From contig NZ_CP162130.1 in NCBI RefSeq assembly GCF_040833975.1, forward strand, positions 1,005,501 through 1,069,500: a stretch of DNA of 64,000 nucleotides, read 5' to 3'. Shown here one piece after another: positions 21,028 through 31,606 of the stretch (position 1 is its first letter; each line of letters starts with the position of its first letter). The DNA is from Leptospira sp. WS92.C1. GTDB lineage: Bacteria > Spirochaetota > Leptospiria > Leptospirales > Leptospiraceae. Both the position numbers and the translations under genes were made by a program. The notes below the pieces were generated by a model. It was not told the origin of the DNA. It saw only the letters and a program-made list of their open reading frames with translations, and searched no databases.

Positions 21028-21864
21028 TCAAAGGACTTTTAGAATTCGATTGAGCGTTTTTTCTTTTTCTTCAAAAGGGAAAAAATGTGTGGTGCCCGGC
21101 CAAATTTCAAAACTCGACCTCGGATTGCCTCGTTGGATTTTTTTTGCCTCCGCAGGAGAACATACTTCATGCGGCTTGGGAATCGTGATATGTGTCTCGA
21201 TTTTGATTCTCCCAAATTGAAACAAACTGAGATAACTTACGGAATCGAATATTTTCGCCTCCACTTCCGGGGTACAGCGTAAAATCGCTTCTTTTTTTGC
21301 CCCGATTTTAAAACAGCTTAGAATATAATCCTCATAGATTTCTTTGTCCCATCGAGCGAAGGAGGGAGTTCTTTTATAAATTTTACGAACCGTTTCCAGA
21401 TCTTTGAATTCTCTTCTACGTTTGATTGCGACCTTTGCCAGCGGATTGTGTGCAATTCGGGAAAGAGTTACTTTCAAAAAATCTAATACGACAGGATCGT
21501 TTGCGATCACTTTTCGAAATCTTTCGGGAGCTTTGTAAGAAGCCAAAAGAAGACTCGCTCCCCCCAAAGAATGTCCGATTCCGATGATGTCTTTCAGATT
21601 TTCGATTTCGATCAATGCCAATACCTGATCTCTGAAAAAATACCAATTTCTAAAATCCAGACTTGTCTCCGATTCTCCATGGCCTGCAAAGTCAAGTGCG
21701 AGAACTCTATGTGTTTTTTGGAGAGATTCTATATAAAATCGATAGGTTAAAGCGCTATAGCCGTTTGCATGGCAGAGAAGTATCACCGGTTTTGTTTGCG
21801 AATCCGGATTTGTATCGATATAGGAGAGAATGAGTCCGCGAAAAGATAATGTTTTTCTGAACAT
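21028..21864 (-). CDS. Alpha/beta-fold hydrolase
   Basis: This 278-residue hydrolase is of unknown substrate. Seen: LLCHANGYSALTYR near the oxyanion-hole region, FAGHGES, the nucleophile elbow GIGHSLGGAS (Ser), and the C-terminal His in PGTTHFFPFE. The cap region is Arg/Lys-rich. The frame stays open to 22041, but that would run over the divergent transporter gene; ATG 21864 starts just before the first beta strand and leaves a 76-bp divergent promoter region. Family members include epoxide hydrolases, lipases and esterases, and nothing here chooses among them. Confidence 0.82.
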   Translation of the reverse strand: MFRKTLSFRGLILSYIDTNPDSQTKPVILLCHANGYSALTYRFYIESLQKTHRVLALDFAGHGESETSLDFRNWYFFRDQVLALIEIENLKDIIGIGHSLGGASLLLASYKAPERFRKVIANDPVVLDFLKVTLSRIAHNPLAKVAIKRRREFKDLETVRKIYKRTPSFARWDKEIYEDYILSCFKIGAKKEAILRCTPEVEAKIFDSVSYLSLFQFGRIKIETHITIPKPHEVCSPAEAKKIQRGNPRSSFEIWPGTTHFFPFEEKEKTLNRILKVL

Positions 21865-21940
21865 GATGAATAGATTTGACCTTGATCTTTCCAACTCCTT
21901 CGGTGAACTGGTTTTCGTAAAGCCAAAACCGGAGCCAGTC

Positions 21941-22327
21941 ATGCAGATCCAAGTCCTTATCGTTTTTATCATCGCTCTTGCATTCAATGCTCTGGCAAAC
22001 ATTCTGATCAAAGCGAGTTCTATGGGAGACACAACTTTCAAACCGGAAGGAGTTCAAGGAATTTTGCAGATCATTTTGAATCCGATCTTTATCGGCGGAC
22101 TGGCTTCCTTTGGCTTTGCTCTTTTGGGATATCGTTTTGTTTTAGGAAAAGGCCTCAAACTTTCTCTTGCATATCCGGTATTTACAAGTGCGGGTTTTAT
22201 CATCGTATTGATCGTTTCCTCCTTTGCGTTTAAGGAAAGATTGAGCTGGACTCAATGGGCGGGAATCGTTCTCATCCTAGCGGGAGTTTGGCTTTGTGCT
22301 GCGAACATGTTCGAAGCGAAGTCTTAG
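21941..22327 (+). CDS. SMR/EamA-like small membrane transporter
   Basis: This 128-residue protein has four membrane helices, the size and layout of small multidrug-resistance or half-EamA transporters. Seen: FNALANILIKASS in helix 1, LLGYRFVLGKGLKLSLAYPV, then AGFIIVLIVSSFAFKERLSWTQWAGIVLILAGVWLC, which is the usual EamA/SMR ending. The substrate is unknown; family members export cationic drugs, guanidinium or undecaprenyl-linked sugars. ATG 21941 is preceded by CCGGAG at a good distance; the longer frame from 21830 would overlap the divergent hydrolase start. Confidence 0.8.
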   Translation: MQIQVLIVFIIALAFNALANILIKASSMGDTTFKPEGVQGILQIILNPIFIGGLASFGFALLGYRFVLGKGLKLSLAYPVFTSAGFIIVLIVSSFAFKERLSWTQWAGIVLILAGVWLCAANMFEAKS

Positions 22328-22824
22328 ATCTTAGAAAAAACCGAGTTTTTATTTGTCAAAAATTTTTGTTCGGCATGTCAACCCGATTCGTTTCGTTATC
22401 TATCTAAAAGATCCGATTTGTACCAGACTCGACCCGGAAAAATATCCGAATCGTAAATCGCACTTTGAAAATAGGAAAGATAAACTGAAGTCAATCAAAG
22501 AATACGATGATACGTTTTAGTTATTCCATAAAAAGAGATCAATTTTAGAATTATTAAACACGATTAACGTTACGGTTTTAGGATTGGGGAAAATAGTAAA
22601 AAATATCTGGATCTAATTCCTATTAAGAGTTGGAAATAAAAAAATGATTAAAATTGCGGTTTTCGGAAGATTTAAAAAAACGTATGGATGAACGAATCGT
22701 TTTTATCTTTTTTTATGTTGCAAACCTTGGGATCGATTTCGAAAGAATCCCGTAAAAAGTTGTATCTCAAAATTTTCTTTTTTACTATATGGAAGAAGAT
22801 TATTTTTAAGAGGTGTTTGCAAAA
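22328..22824. other. Intergenic region, about 500 bp
   Basis: AT-rich DNA with no open frame worth reporting and no clear hairpin. It presumably holds the promoter of the racemase-like gene that follows. AGAGG just before 22825 is its ribosome site. Confidence 0.6.
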
Positions 22825-23997
22825 ATGAACGAAGGTCCACTTTCCGGAGTTAAGGTAATCGATTTAAGTCTTCTTCTTCCAGGCCCGCTTTGCTCGATGT
22901 ATTTAGGCGATATGGGAGCCGATGTAATCAAAATCGAGAACCCGAGAGCGATGGATGCGACTCGGGTTATGTTTAGAAAAGTAAACGGAGCGCCGTCTCT
23001 TTTTTTGATGCTCAATCGAAATAAAAAGGCGATCACTCTCAATCTTAAGAAAGAAAAATCCAAAGAAATTTTATTTAAACTATTAGAGAATTCTGATATA
23101 CTTTTGGAAGGTTTTCGTCCCGACGGACTCTCCAAAATGGGCTTGGGATACGATGATCTTAAGGAACGTTTCCCTCGATTGATCTACTGCGGAATTTACG
23201 GTTATGGCACGGAAGGAAAATATAGAGATTTTGCCGGACATGATGTTAACTATCTTTCTCTTTCTGGAGTTCTTTCTCAAAGCGGTAAGACGCCTCAGAT
23301 TCCGGGATACCAACTTGCGGATATCGGAGGAGGAACGATGACAGCACTTGCTTCCATCTTGGCTGCTCTTTATTCAAGAGAGAAGACGGGGAAAGGGCAA
23401 AAAATTGCGATATCCATGATGGACTCGTCTCTGCCGTTTTTGTCTTTATACGGTGGAATTTTCGCCGCTACCGGAAAAAATCCGGAGGGCGGTAACGAGC
23501 TTCTTTCGGGTAAATTGCCGAATTATAATGTATATCAAACGAAGGAAGGAAGATGGGTTGCTTTGGGTGCGTTGGAAGATATGTTTTTTAAAACATTCCT
23601 ACGTCAATCGGGTTTGGACAAACATCTCGAAGAATTCCCCGCTGAAGAAAAAAATTTCGAAAAATGGAAAGAGATACTCACTTCTTATTTCGCATCTAAG
23701 ACTTACTCCGATTTAAATTTTCTTTTTGAAAATCAAGATTCTTGTTTAACCCCGGTAAAAACCATGGAAGAAGCCACAAATGATTCCGTTCTCAAAGAGA
23801 GGGGGATGATCTTGGATAAAACACACCCCGAATACGGCGACTACTTTCAGTTCGGAGCGCCTTTTCCGTTTTCTGAAACGCCGGTAACGTATCGTCTGGA
23901 TCCTCCAAATCACGGGGAACATAATACGCCGATTTATCAATCTCTTGGGTATTCTCTGGAAGAAATCGAAACAATGAAAAAAGAAAAAGTGATCTGA
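22825..23997 (+). CDS. CoA-transferase family III protein, alpha-methylacyl-CoA racemase-like
   Basis: This protein of 390 residues is from the CaiB/BaiF fold. Two blocks match the active site of alpha-methylacyl-CoA racemase: AGHDVNYLSLSGVLS, with the catalytic His (about 139), and QLADIGGG, with the catalytic Asp (about 166). This favours racemisation of 2-methylacyl-CoA over CoA transfer. The N-terminal GVKVIDLSLLLPGPLCSMYLGDMGADVIKIE is typical of the family. ATG 22825 is used, with AGAGG 11 bases upstream; GTG 22813 has no spacing for a ribosome site. It lies upstream of an acyl-CoA dehydrogenase on the same strand, so a role in branched-chain fatty-acid breakdown is likely. Confidence 0.85.
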   Translation: MNEGPLSGVKVIDLSLLLPGPLCSMYLGDMGADVIKIENPRAMDATRVMFRKVNGAPSLFLMLNRNKKAITLNLKKEKSKEILFKLLENSDILLEGFRPDGLSKMGLGYDDLKERFPRLIYCGIYGYGTEGKYRDFAGHDVNYLSLSGVLSQSGKTPQIPGYQLADIGGGTMTALASILAALYSREKTGKGQKIAISMMDSSLPFLSLYGGIFAATGKNPEGGNELLSGKLPNYNVYQTKEGRWVALGALEDMFFKTFLRQSGLDKHLEEFPAEEKNFEKWKEILTSYFASKTYSDLNFLFENQDSCLTPVKTMEEATNDSVLKERGMILDKTHPEYGDYFQFGAPFPFSETPVTYRLDPPNHGEHNTPIYQSLGYSLEEIETMKKEKVI

Positions 23998-24063
23998 ACG
24001 GGCTTTGAAACATTCAGGACATCGGAATATTTTTCCTAAAACGGTTTGATTGATTCTTAAAAC

Positions 24064-24077
24064 AGAACGTTCGTTCT
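24064..24077. promoter_or_regulatory. Possible TetR-type operator
   Basis: AGAAC-GTTC-GTTCT is a 5-base inverted repeat with a GAACGTTC core, about 200 bp upstream of the acyl-CoA dehydrogenase. TetR-family fatty-acid regulators bind sites of this general look, but the match is short and no regulator gene is nearby. Confidence 0.25.
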
Positions 24078-24275
24078 TTAAAATTGTAAGCTATGTTTGT
24101 TTTGGTATGCGAATATGAAGCTTCGATTTTGGACTCGGAAGATTCTTTTAAAAAAAATAATAAAAAAGGAGGAAACAAGTCGATACTCGTTTTTTCGTCT
24201 CATATTTTGGTTTGATCTAATCGCTGTGAAAAAAAAAGTAGGATCAGAACACTCTCGTAAGAAGGGAAAAAACCG

Positions 24276-25439
<1,164 letters not shown>

Positions 25440-25445
25440 TTTCAT

Positions 25446-25595
25446 CGAGCGATCCATAGAAAGCGAGATGCTGAGTTTCCCGAGCGATCCAGTAAAACTA
25501 ATGAACGCTTCTCTATGGATCAGCGTTCAAAAGCGAGATGCTGAGTTTCCGATTCTCACAGGCAGGGCCAGAAGAAGGGCCTGTTTGTGAGAATC
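25446..25595. repeat. Nested direct and inverted repeats after acyl-CoA dehydrogenase
   Basis: The 20-base AAGCGAGATGCTGAGTTTCC occurs at 25461-25480 and again at 25531-25550; CGAGCGATCC occurs at 25446 and 25481. GATCCATAG (25451) is inverted at 25513-25521. A long imperfect hairpin follows at 25551-25595 (GATTCTCACA...TGTGAGAATC with a GGCC-rich inner stem). The hairpin may end transcription, although the T-run comes about 15 bases later. Confidence 0.75.
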
Positions 25596-25870
25596 GCTTG
25601 CGGGAATTAGAGATTTTTTTAATTCAAAATTAAATATTCTATTTTTTGCATGTGTTAGATGAAGAAGACGTCTGCCTTTTTGTATCAATCACTTGAATTG
25701 CCGTTCCGATTGATATCTTTTATACGAAGTCCAAAATTAACATCTTTTAAAATTCGTTTTCAATCATACCAACTTATCTTTCATCATATTTCTGGATGAA
25801 AAGCCGAACATTATTTAAATCTTCTTGCCGAACCTTTTAGGATGTCATCAGATGAACCAAAGGAGTAAAA

Positions 25871-26275
25871 ATGAAGCTAAATCGTATTTTAGGAAATTTA
25901 CTTTTTGCCCTGTATTTTTTTGTAAACGGAATTCATGGAGGAGCGCATTTATTTCATAACGTGCCGCTCGGACCCGCGCAATATGGTTTTATTCTGATCT
26001 TTTTTATCTTATTCCCGATTTGGGCTTTGTGGAAATATCATCGCGGTCAGGAAAAATTTGCGTTTTTGATTTTGTTGATCTCCATGATTCCCGCATCAGT
26101 TTTTGCGTTTACTTATCATTTTGTTCTTATAACTCCCGATAACGTTTGTATGTTTGGGAATAGTCTCGCGGATTTATGGTTTGTAGTTTCTGCCTATATG
26201 GTTTCGATTGTGAATTTTATACTGATCGTTTTTTCAGCGTATGTGTTTTTAAAATCCGATGTAAAAGGAAATTGA
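25871..26275 (+). CDS. Four-helix membrane protein
   Basis: This 134-residue protein has four predicted membrane helices, with conserved-looking polar residues in the first (LYFFVNGIHGGAHLFHN, two His) and a Cys/Asn loop (TPDNVCMFGNSLADLWF). AAAGGAG lies 6 bases upstream of the ATG. I do not recognise the family. Histidines in or near the membrane could bind haem or metal, but there is no direct support. It converges on the ECF41 sigma gene, 34 bp away. Confidence 0.65.
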   Translation: MKLNRILGNLLFALYFFVNGIHGGAHLFHNVPLGPAQYGFILIFFILFPIWALWKYHRGQEKFAFLILLISMIPASVFAFTYHFVLITPDNVCMFGNSLADLWFVVSAYMVSIVNFILIVFSAYVFLKSDVKGN

Positions 26276-26309
26276 TCTGTTTTCAGAATTTTTCAAGTAA
26301 TACGCTCAT

Positions 26310-27308
26310 TTACTTTTTCCGAGCGATTGCCCAACGTACCAATTTTAGAATGGGTTTGCTCCAAACGGGAGGAGTTGGGTTGTTCAGTGACGTTTTTGGA
26401 AATAAAAGAAAAAATTCCAAAGGAATGATGATCTTTTTTCTAAGCAATTTTTCTTTGTTTCTATACGCATTCAGCTTTTCATCATTTAATATCGTATAGA
26501 TGGAGCTGATTCCGTTTCCGTCCATAAGATAACTTCTGATATAAATCGGTTTGTTTTCCTTATAAACGAGTATGCTTCCGGCTCCGTTACTTTCCGTAAA
26601 ATAAAGTTCGGTTTGGTTAAAAACGACATTTTTTGAAGTGCGGATCAGGAAGGCGGCCACTCGTTCTTTCCCAAAAAGCGGAATTCTCGCAGCGTGAACC
26701 TTGCCGCCTCCATCGGACCATAAAACGATTTCCTCTTTTAAGAATGGAAGAAGAAGTTCGGGTTGTCCTTTGGAGGATGCGAGTAAAAAAGTATGAAGAA
26801 GTTTTCTTTTTGTTTCTAGATTCGGAGAAAATTTTTTTCTTTCGGATTTAAGCGAGTCTTTGGCTCTTTTGAGTGCCTGTCTACAGTTCTCCTGCGTTTT
26901 GCCGACGGCTTCGGAGATCAGTTTATAGTCTAGATCAAAGGATTCCCTTAAAATAAAAACGGCTCTCTCTATAGGATTCAACTTTTCTAATAAATGGAGA
27001 AAGGCCAGATCCAGGGTCGCCGGATCCGGCTCTATGATATCGGGAGATGTGGGAACGGGTTCCGGTAACCAGGGACCGATATATGTTTCTCTTTTGTTTT
27101 TCGCTTTTCGGAGAGTATCCAGAGACAGGCGTGTGGCAATCGTGGATAAAAACGCTTTGGCCGAACGGATCGGTGTTGATGCCGATTTTTCCCAGCGCAG
27201 AAATGATTCCTGCACGATATCTTCCGCGTCACTTACACTTCCGGTCATTCTGTAAGCGATTCCGAAAACGATAGGTTTGTGTTCTAAAAATTGTCCGAGC
27301 CTGTCCAA
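26310..27308 (-). CDS. ECF41-type sigma factor with SnoaL-like C-terminal domain
   Basis: This sigma factor of about 332 residues has region 2 (YRMTGSVSDAEDIVQESFLRW), region 4 (LNPIERAVFILRESFDLDYKLISEAVGKTQENCRQALKRAK) and a fused C-terminal SnoaL-like domain. The linker motif WLPEP (about 80-84) and DGGGK (about 199-203) are hallmarks of ECF41, where the C-terminal domain tunes activity instead of a separate anti-sigma. A tail of about 40 residues after the SnoaL part is extra. TTG 27308 is preferred: GGAG lies 8 bases upstream and it starts 2 bp after the partner gene's stop. TTG 27335 would overlap that gene. Confidence 0.9.
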   Translation of the reverse strand: MDRLGQFLEHKPIVFGIAYRMTGSVSDAEDIVQESFLRWEKSASTPIRSAKAFLSTIATRLSLDTLRKAKNKRETYIGPWLPEPVPTSPDIIEPDPATLDLAFLHLLEKLNPIERAVFILRESFDLDYKLISEAVGKTQENCRQALKRAKDSLKSERKKFSPNLETKRKLLHTFLLASSKGQPELLLPFLKEEIVLWSDGGGKVHAARIPLFGKERVAAFLIRTSKNVVFNQTELYFTESNGAGSILVYKENKPIYIRSYLMDGNGISSIYTILNDEKLNAYRNKEKLLRKKIIIPLEFFLLFPKTSLNNPTPPVWSKPILKLVRWAIARKK

Positions 27309-27310
27309 GT

Positions 27311-28504
27311 TTATTTCTCCGATTGGGTCACCCAATGTTCGGCTTTTAATTTTTCTCCACTTTCAGGAAACGATTTCCAGAAATAAAAATCGAACCATTT
27401 TTCGAGTCTGAAAGAAAGTATAGTGAATTTGCAAATCAATTCTTTGATCCAAACGGCGTTTCGATTTGTCCAAATTTTTTCTTTTGGAGAATCGTTCGGT
27501 TCCGATTCCTGAATTATTCCGTCTCTTCTGCCGAGGCTGACGTTTTTTCCGAGATACGCTAAGGAAAACGGCCGGCTTCCTTTTTTGGACGAGAAGCCTA
27601 ATTGAAAAACTAGTCTTTCGGCTGCGTAAATTCCCATGGGAATCGCAGTGGCACAGGCCATTCTCAAATGATCATAACCGGATGAAACCACTTGGACACA
27701 ATCACCGGCACCGATGATTTCAGGATTTCCCTCCACTTCCAAGAATTGATTTACGTGGACCTGGCCTTTTCGGTTTGTTCTTAGACCCGAAAGAAAGCCG
27801 ATCTCGGAAGCGGATAATCCGTTTGCCAGAACACAAACGTCGTGCTTTATTTTTTGACCCTGAGTAGAAATCAGACCGTCGTTCGTATACTTAATAACTT
27901 CATAATTCTCTAATATTTTAACATTGTTTTTTGATAAAAAATCCTTTATCTTGTTTTGTGCTTTCTGAGAAAAGCCGTTTCCAAGGCGGTTGGAGTCTAT
28001 GATTGTGATTTTTGTCTCCGGGAATTCGTTCGCCAATTCGGAAGCGGTTTCGATTCCGCTCAAACCGGCTCCCAAAACGGTAATCTTTGCGGATTTGTTT
28101 TTTAAAAGAATGTCGTGCATTCTTGCTGAATCGTTTACGTCCGCGATTTGAACGTATGTTTCTGGATTTTTAGAACGAATATTTCCCTGCACTCCGAGAG
28201 AATAGATCAGATGATCGTAAGAGAGAATCGATTTGTCCTCTAAAAGAAGTTGTTTGTTTTGTTTTTCTATTTTTTCGATTCTTCCAATGATCAGCTTCAC
28301 TTTTTTGTGAAGAAGGGACCTGACTGTATACGTATTTTTCAAAGTTCCCGCGAGAAGCTGATGATTTCTGATTCTTTCCTGAAATTTTTCATGAACAGTT
28401 ATCAGAACGACATTGATCGGTAGATTTTTTCTAACCAATCGGTTGGCTGCGATGATCCCGGCGTATCCACCGCCCGCGATCAAAACCGTTTTTATTTGCG
28501 ACAT
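27311..28504 (-). CDS. NADH dehydrogenase-like FAD oxidoreductase, ECF41 partner
   Basis: This 397-residue flavoprotein of the NDH-2/AIF group has an N-terminal FAD motif VLIAGGGYAGIIAANRL, a central NAD motif ITVLGAGLSGIETASELA, and PEIIGAGDCVQV for the flavin near the C-terminal part. It should oxidise NADH or a similar donor with an unknown acceptor. The membrane-facing C-terminus is aromatic and basic. ATG 28504 has GGAGG 5 bases upstream. ECF41 sigma genes typically sit next to an oxidoreductase, decarboxylase or epimerase gene, and this is that partner. A matching ECF41 promoter lies just upstream. Confidence 0.9.
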   Translation of the reverse strand: MSQIKTVLIAGGGYAGIIAANRLVRKNLPINVVLITVHEKFQERIRNHQLLAGTLKNTYTVRSLLHKKVKLIIGRIEKIEKQNKQLLLEDKSILSYDHLIYSLGVQGNIRSKNPETYVQIADVNDSARMHDILLKNKSAKITVLGAGLSGIETASELANEFPETKITIIDSNRLGNGFSQKAQNKIKDFLSKNNVKILENYEVIKYTNDGLISTQGQKIKHDVCVLANGLSASEIGFLSGLRTNRKGQVHVNQFLEVEGNPEIIGAGDCVQVVSSGYDHLRMACATAIPMGIYAAERLVFQLGFSSKKGSRPFSLAYLGKNVSLGRRDGIIQESEPNDSPKEKIWTNRNAVWIKELICKFTILSFRLEKWFDFYFWKSFPESGEKLKAEHWVTQSEK

Positions 28505-28528
28505 GTTGGCCTCCGTTGTTAGAAAAAA

Positions 28529-28555
28529 GACGCGGATGGGCACCCGCTTGTGACA
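28529..28555 (-). promoter_or_regulatory. ECF41-type promoter (TGTCACA-N16-CGTC)
   Basis: Read on the minus strand, TGTCACA (28549-28555) is followed after exactly 16 bases by CGTC (28529-28532), 24 bp before the oxidoreductase start codon. As I recall it, this is the published ECF41 consensus and spacing. It would place the oxidoreductase and the sigma gene under the sigma factor's own control. Confidence 0.82.
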
Positions 28556-28583
28556 GCCGGTAGTGGTTTTTTATTTTTTTAGA

Positions 28584-28598
28584 ATGTGGGAACTACCC
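28584..28598. repeat. Dispersed palindrome, family 1 (half-site)
   Basis: ATGTGGGAACTACCC is a partial copy of the family 1 element between the divergent ECF41 operon and the peroxidase gene. Confidence 0.5.
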
Positions 28599-28702
28599 GT
28601 TTTTTCAAAAAAAGTGGAAGCTTTCCTTTTCGGAATCTGTAATTAGAATTGTTCTAAATTCGAATTGACAGAAGAACTTTCCCTTCCAAACTTTGACCCA
28701 AG

Positions 28703-29662
28703 ATGGTCCACATGGCACGGGTTTTATCCATTTTCCTATTGACCCTTTTTCTTTGGAGTTTGAGTTTCTGTAAGGAACCCGTTCAGAAACCCGAATTGGA
28801 AGGTTTTGTAGTTAAGAATGTAATTCATCCCAACAACAATCCTTACAATCAGGACAAGGTGGAATTAGGAAAACTCCTTTACTTTGACAAACGTCTTTCT
28901 CTAAAAGGGGATACAAACTGCGCGATCTGTCATTCTGTGGAAATTCAAAATTCCGAAGTTGTCTCCGCTCCGAGAAATAAAATTCATAAATCCGTAGCTC
29001 CGCCATTGACCAACGTTGCACTTTATAAGGACGTTTTTACGGACCCACAGGCAAACGATCTGGAGGAGATCGTAAAAGAAAGAGTTCATACCGCAATCAT
29101 GCTCAAGGATGAAAAGACGATCGTAGCACGGCTCAGTCAAGTTCCGGAATACAGAGAGTTATTTGAAAAATCATTCGGTTCTCCCGGAATTACTATGGAT
29201 CGAATCGTAAAGGCGATCTCCACTTTTGAAAGAACGATTATATCAAAAAATTCTAAATTTGATCGATATGTGATGGGGGAAGAATCCGCTTTGTCTCCGT
29301 CCCAAAAACGCGGTCTTGACGTTTTTATGAATAAGGCGAAATGTACACAGTGTCATAAAGGGCCTAACTTTTCGGATTCGGAACAACATACAACGGGACT
29401 AAAGGGCATCACACAAAAGATTCGAACTCCGAGTTTACGAGACGTAAGTAAAAAAAGCGAGTTCATGCACAATGGAGAATTTACAAAACTCGAAGACGTG
29501 GTAAATCATTTTGTAAAGGGCGGTTCCAAGGGATCGATTTCCGATCCTCTTCTCAAGCCATCCGCGATTTCGGAGGAAGAAAAAAAGGATTTGATCGAAT
29601 TTCTGAGGTCTTTAGAAGGAGAATCGCATCCTTTGGAAATGCCTAAGATTCCGAGAGCGTAG
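28703..29662 (+). CDS. Di-haem cytochrome c peroxidase family lipoprotein
   Basis: This 319-residue periplasmic protein has two c-type haem sites, CAICH (73-77) and CTQCH (214-218), spaced as in bacterial di-haem cytochrome c peroxidases and MauG relatives. Family blocks are seen: LGKLLYFDKRLSLKGDTNCAICH, APPLTNVALYKDVF, and RTPSLRDVSKKSEFMHNGEF. The enzymes reduce H2O2 to water with electrons from a small cytochrome. The N-terminus ends in WSLSFC, so it may be a lipoprotein. Haem attachment would need the ccm operon at 7433-10649. It is divergent from the ECF41 operon. Confidence 0.93.
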   Translation: MVHMARVLSIFLLTLFLWSLSFCKEPVQKPELEGFVVKNVIHPNNNPYNQDKVELGKLLYFDKRLSLKGDTNCAICHSVEIQNSEVVSAPRNKIHKSVAPPLTNVALYKDVFTDPQANDLEEIVKERVHTAIMLKDEKTIVARLSQVPEYRELFEKSFGSPGITMDRIVKAISTFERTIISKNSKFDRYVMGEESALSPSQKRGLDVFMNKAKCTQCHKGPNFSDSEQHTTGLKGITQKIRTPSLRDVSKKSEFMHNGEFTKLEDVVNHFVKGGSKGSISDPLLKPSAISEEEKKDLIEFLRSLEGESHPLEMPKIPRA

Positions 29663-29832
29663 AGGATTTCTAATTTTCCGTCCGATGAGATGAATTTTAA
29701 TCCGGCGATCTTTAAGGAAGAATTTCGAAAACAAATCTATAAAACTAAAGCCTGAGAAAGTAAAAGATCGCTTTTTTTGAAAAATGGTTTGTCCGAAGTT
29801 TGAGGGAAAAGCGATCCTTGCTAAAAGATTGT

Positions 29833-31515
29833 TTACTTTTGTGAAGCTTCCGCGGCCGCGGAAAGTTCTTTTGGATCGGCCATTTTCATAAGACGATCGA
29901 TGATTTCTTGAGGATCGACTCCGAACTTTTCAAAGATATGATTTTTTGCGAGTTCGTAGCGCAAGATATCGATGTTGAATTGAATCTTAGTTTGCGCCAC
30001 TTGAAGTTCAGCTTGGATCAGACTGTCCAAAGCCGTTTTTACCGCAACTGCGGTAAATCTTCCCTGATGAAAACGTTCCGAAAGACCTCTGTAGAATTTG
30101 CTGGCTTCCTCTTTTCTTCTTTTTGCGCCTTCAAAAATGTTTTTTCCGGTTACGATCGCCGCATAACGGTTGTCCAGTTCTTCTTTGATCGAAAGCCTGA
30201 GTTCGGCTTCCTTTTTTTCTAAATTTTCAACGTCCAGTTTTGCGTTCCGAATGTCGGCTTTGATTCCCTTATCCCAGAGAGGATATGAAAATTGAAACGC
30301 GGCATACGCTTCCGGATATTTGAAAGAGGCGATTCCACGATTGGTATCCGTAACGTTTTGCTGAGGGGATTGAATGTTTTGTCCTCGGGTCGAATAAGCC
30401 CCCGAGATCTTTAGGGAAGGCATATCTTCCGCTTCTTTGATTCTAAGATTGAGTTCGGCGATTTCCCTTTGTTTGCGCAGATTTTTCAGATCGGTTCTGT
30501 GTTCCAATGCGTAGAGATAATCCTTTTCCACATTGAATTCGGCCGGAACGTTTTCTTGAAGATCGGTGACACCTTCGATTTTGGAATTCGGATTTGCGTT
30601 TAAAATCCGAATCAAAGTTCTTTCGGCCTCTCTTCGAGAGACCCTTGCTTTTTCCAAATTCCCCGCAGTTTGTGAAAGAATCGAACTCCACAGGTTTACT
30701 TCAAATCCTTCGGAGAGACCTAAATTTCTTTTTCTTGCGGTTAAATCCCGGATGTTTCTCGTATTCGATTCTAAATCCTCTAACGTCTTTACGTTGGAAT
30801 CATAGATATTCAAACTCCAGTACTGAACTAGGGTTTGAACCACGAGTTGAGATAATGTATAAATCAGTTCTTCGCGTTTGATGACCGTATTTTGTCTTAA
30901 AATTGCGTCTTTGTCTTTTTGAGTTTTGCCAAAGCTGTATTTCAAAAGTTCCTGGCTTAGAGTAATGGTAAGGGCACTCGTGTATTGAGGAGGGATAGCG
31001 AGTGCAGCCAAACTGGACGGAGTGGTCGCAGGGTCTTCAAAGGCACTCGTATCAAAACGAGTTGTGCTTCCTTCGAGTTTTGCATAGGTTCCGGTTCGAA
31101 AATTTTTCTCGATCCCTACGCTGATTTTATCCTGACTTTGTCTGGTTCCAAAAAAGATGTTGTTTCGGTTGTTTGGAAGAGTCGTTTTGAAAACGGTGAT
31201 TCCTCCGATCAAATTCCAAGTGAACTGAGATTCGTTTTTTAACTCGGATCCATCCGCTTTGATGTATTCCATCTTTGCGTTTTGAATCGTAATGTTTTTT
31301 TCCAAGACGTGATTGACCGCTTCTTTTAGCGTAAGACGAAGTATCTTTTTAGAATCGGGTTGGTTCCCCGTGGGAGATTTTTTTTCTTCTTCCAAAACCA
31401 GATCGCCGGAATTTAGTTCCTGAGCAGCAGTAGGTTGAAGCGAGGAAAAAAGGAGAGTTCCGGAAATGAGAATGTTTCTGAATTTTCTGCGAGTCCTTTC
31501 CTTTTTAAGATACAT
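29833..31515 (-). CDS. TolC-family outer-membrane efflux protein
   Basis: This 560-residue outer-membrane channel protein has a signal peptide ending near TAAQ, followed by paired long helical repeats of the TolC type: [21 protein letters not shown] at the start, [55 protein letters not shown] in the second repeat, and a C-terminal helical part. It should form the exit duct of a tripartite export or efflux system. No membrane-fusion or pump gene is adjacent; the RND fragment at 63084 is far away. It looks monocistronic. Confidence 0.92.
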   Translation of the reverse strand: MYLKKERTRRKFRNILISGTLLFSSLQPTAAQELNSGDLVLEEEKKSPTGNQPDSKKILRLTLKEAVNHVLEKNITIQNAKMEYIKADGSELKNESQFTWNLIGGITVFKTTLPNNRNNIFFGTRQSQDKISVGIEKNFRTGTYAKLEGSTTRFDTSAFEDPATTPSSLAALAIPPQYTSALTITLSQELLKYSFGKTQKDKDAILRQNTVIKREELIYTLSQLVVQTLVQYWSLNIYDSNVKTLEDLESNTRNIRDLTARKRNLGLSEGFEVNLWSSILSQTAGNLEKARVSRREAERTLIRILNANPNSKIEGVTDLQENVPAEFNVEKDYLYALEHRTDLKNLRKQREIAELNLRIKEAEDMPSLKISGAYSTRGQNIQSPQQNVTDTNRGIASFKYPEAYAAFQFSYPLWDKGIKADIRNAKLDVENLEKKEAELRLSIKEELDNRYAAIVTGKNIFEGAKRRKEEASKFYRGLSERFHQGRFTAVAVKTALDSLIQAELQVAQTKIQFNIDILRYELAKNHIFEKFGVDPQEIIDRLMKMADPKELSAAAEASQK

Positions 31516-31606
31516 GTAAGTGCCTACTTAATGGACATGGTTGAATCTTGGAAGTTTTTTACAAATCGAAAAATGGATTTTCTGGGTCTAAAATGAGAAC
31601 AATTGA

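Noticed and set aside
29695..29755. 22-codon frame after the peroxidase gene
   Set aside because: Too short, no ribosome site, no conserved pattern visible.
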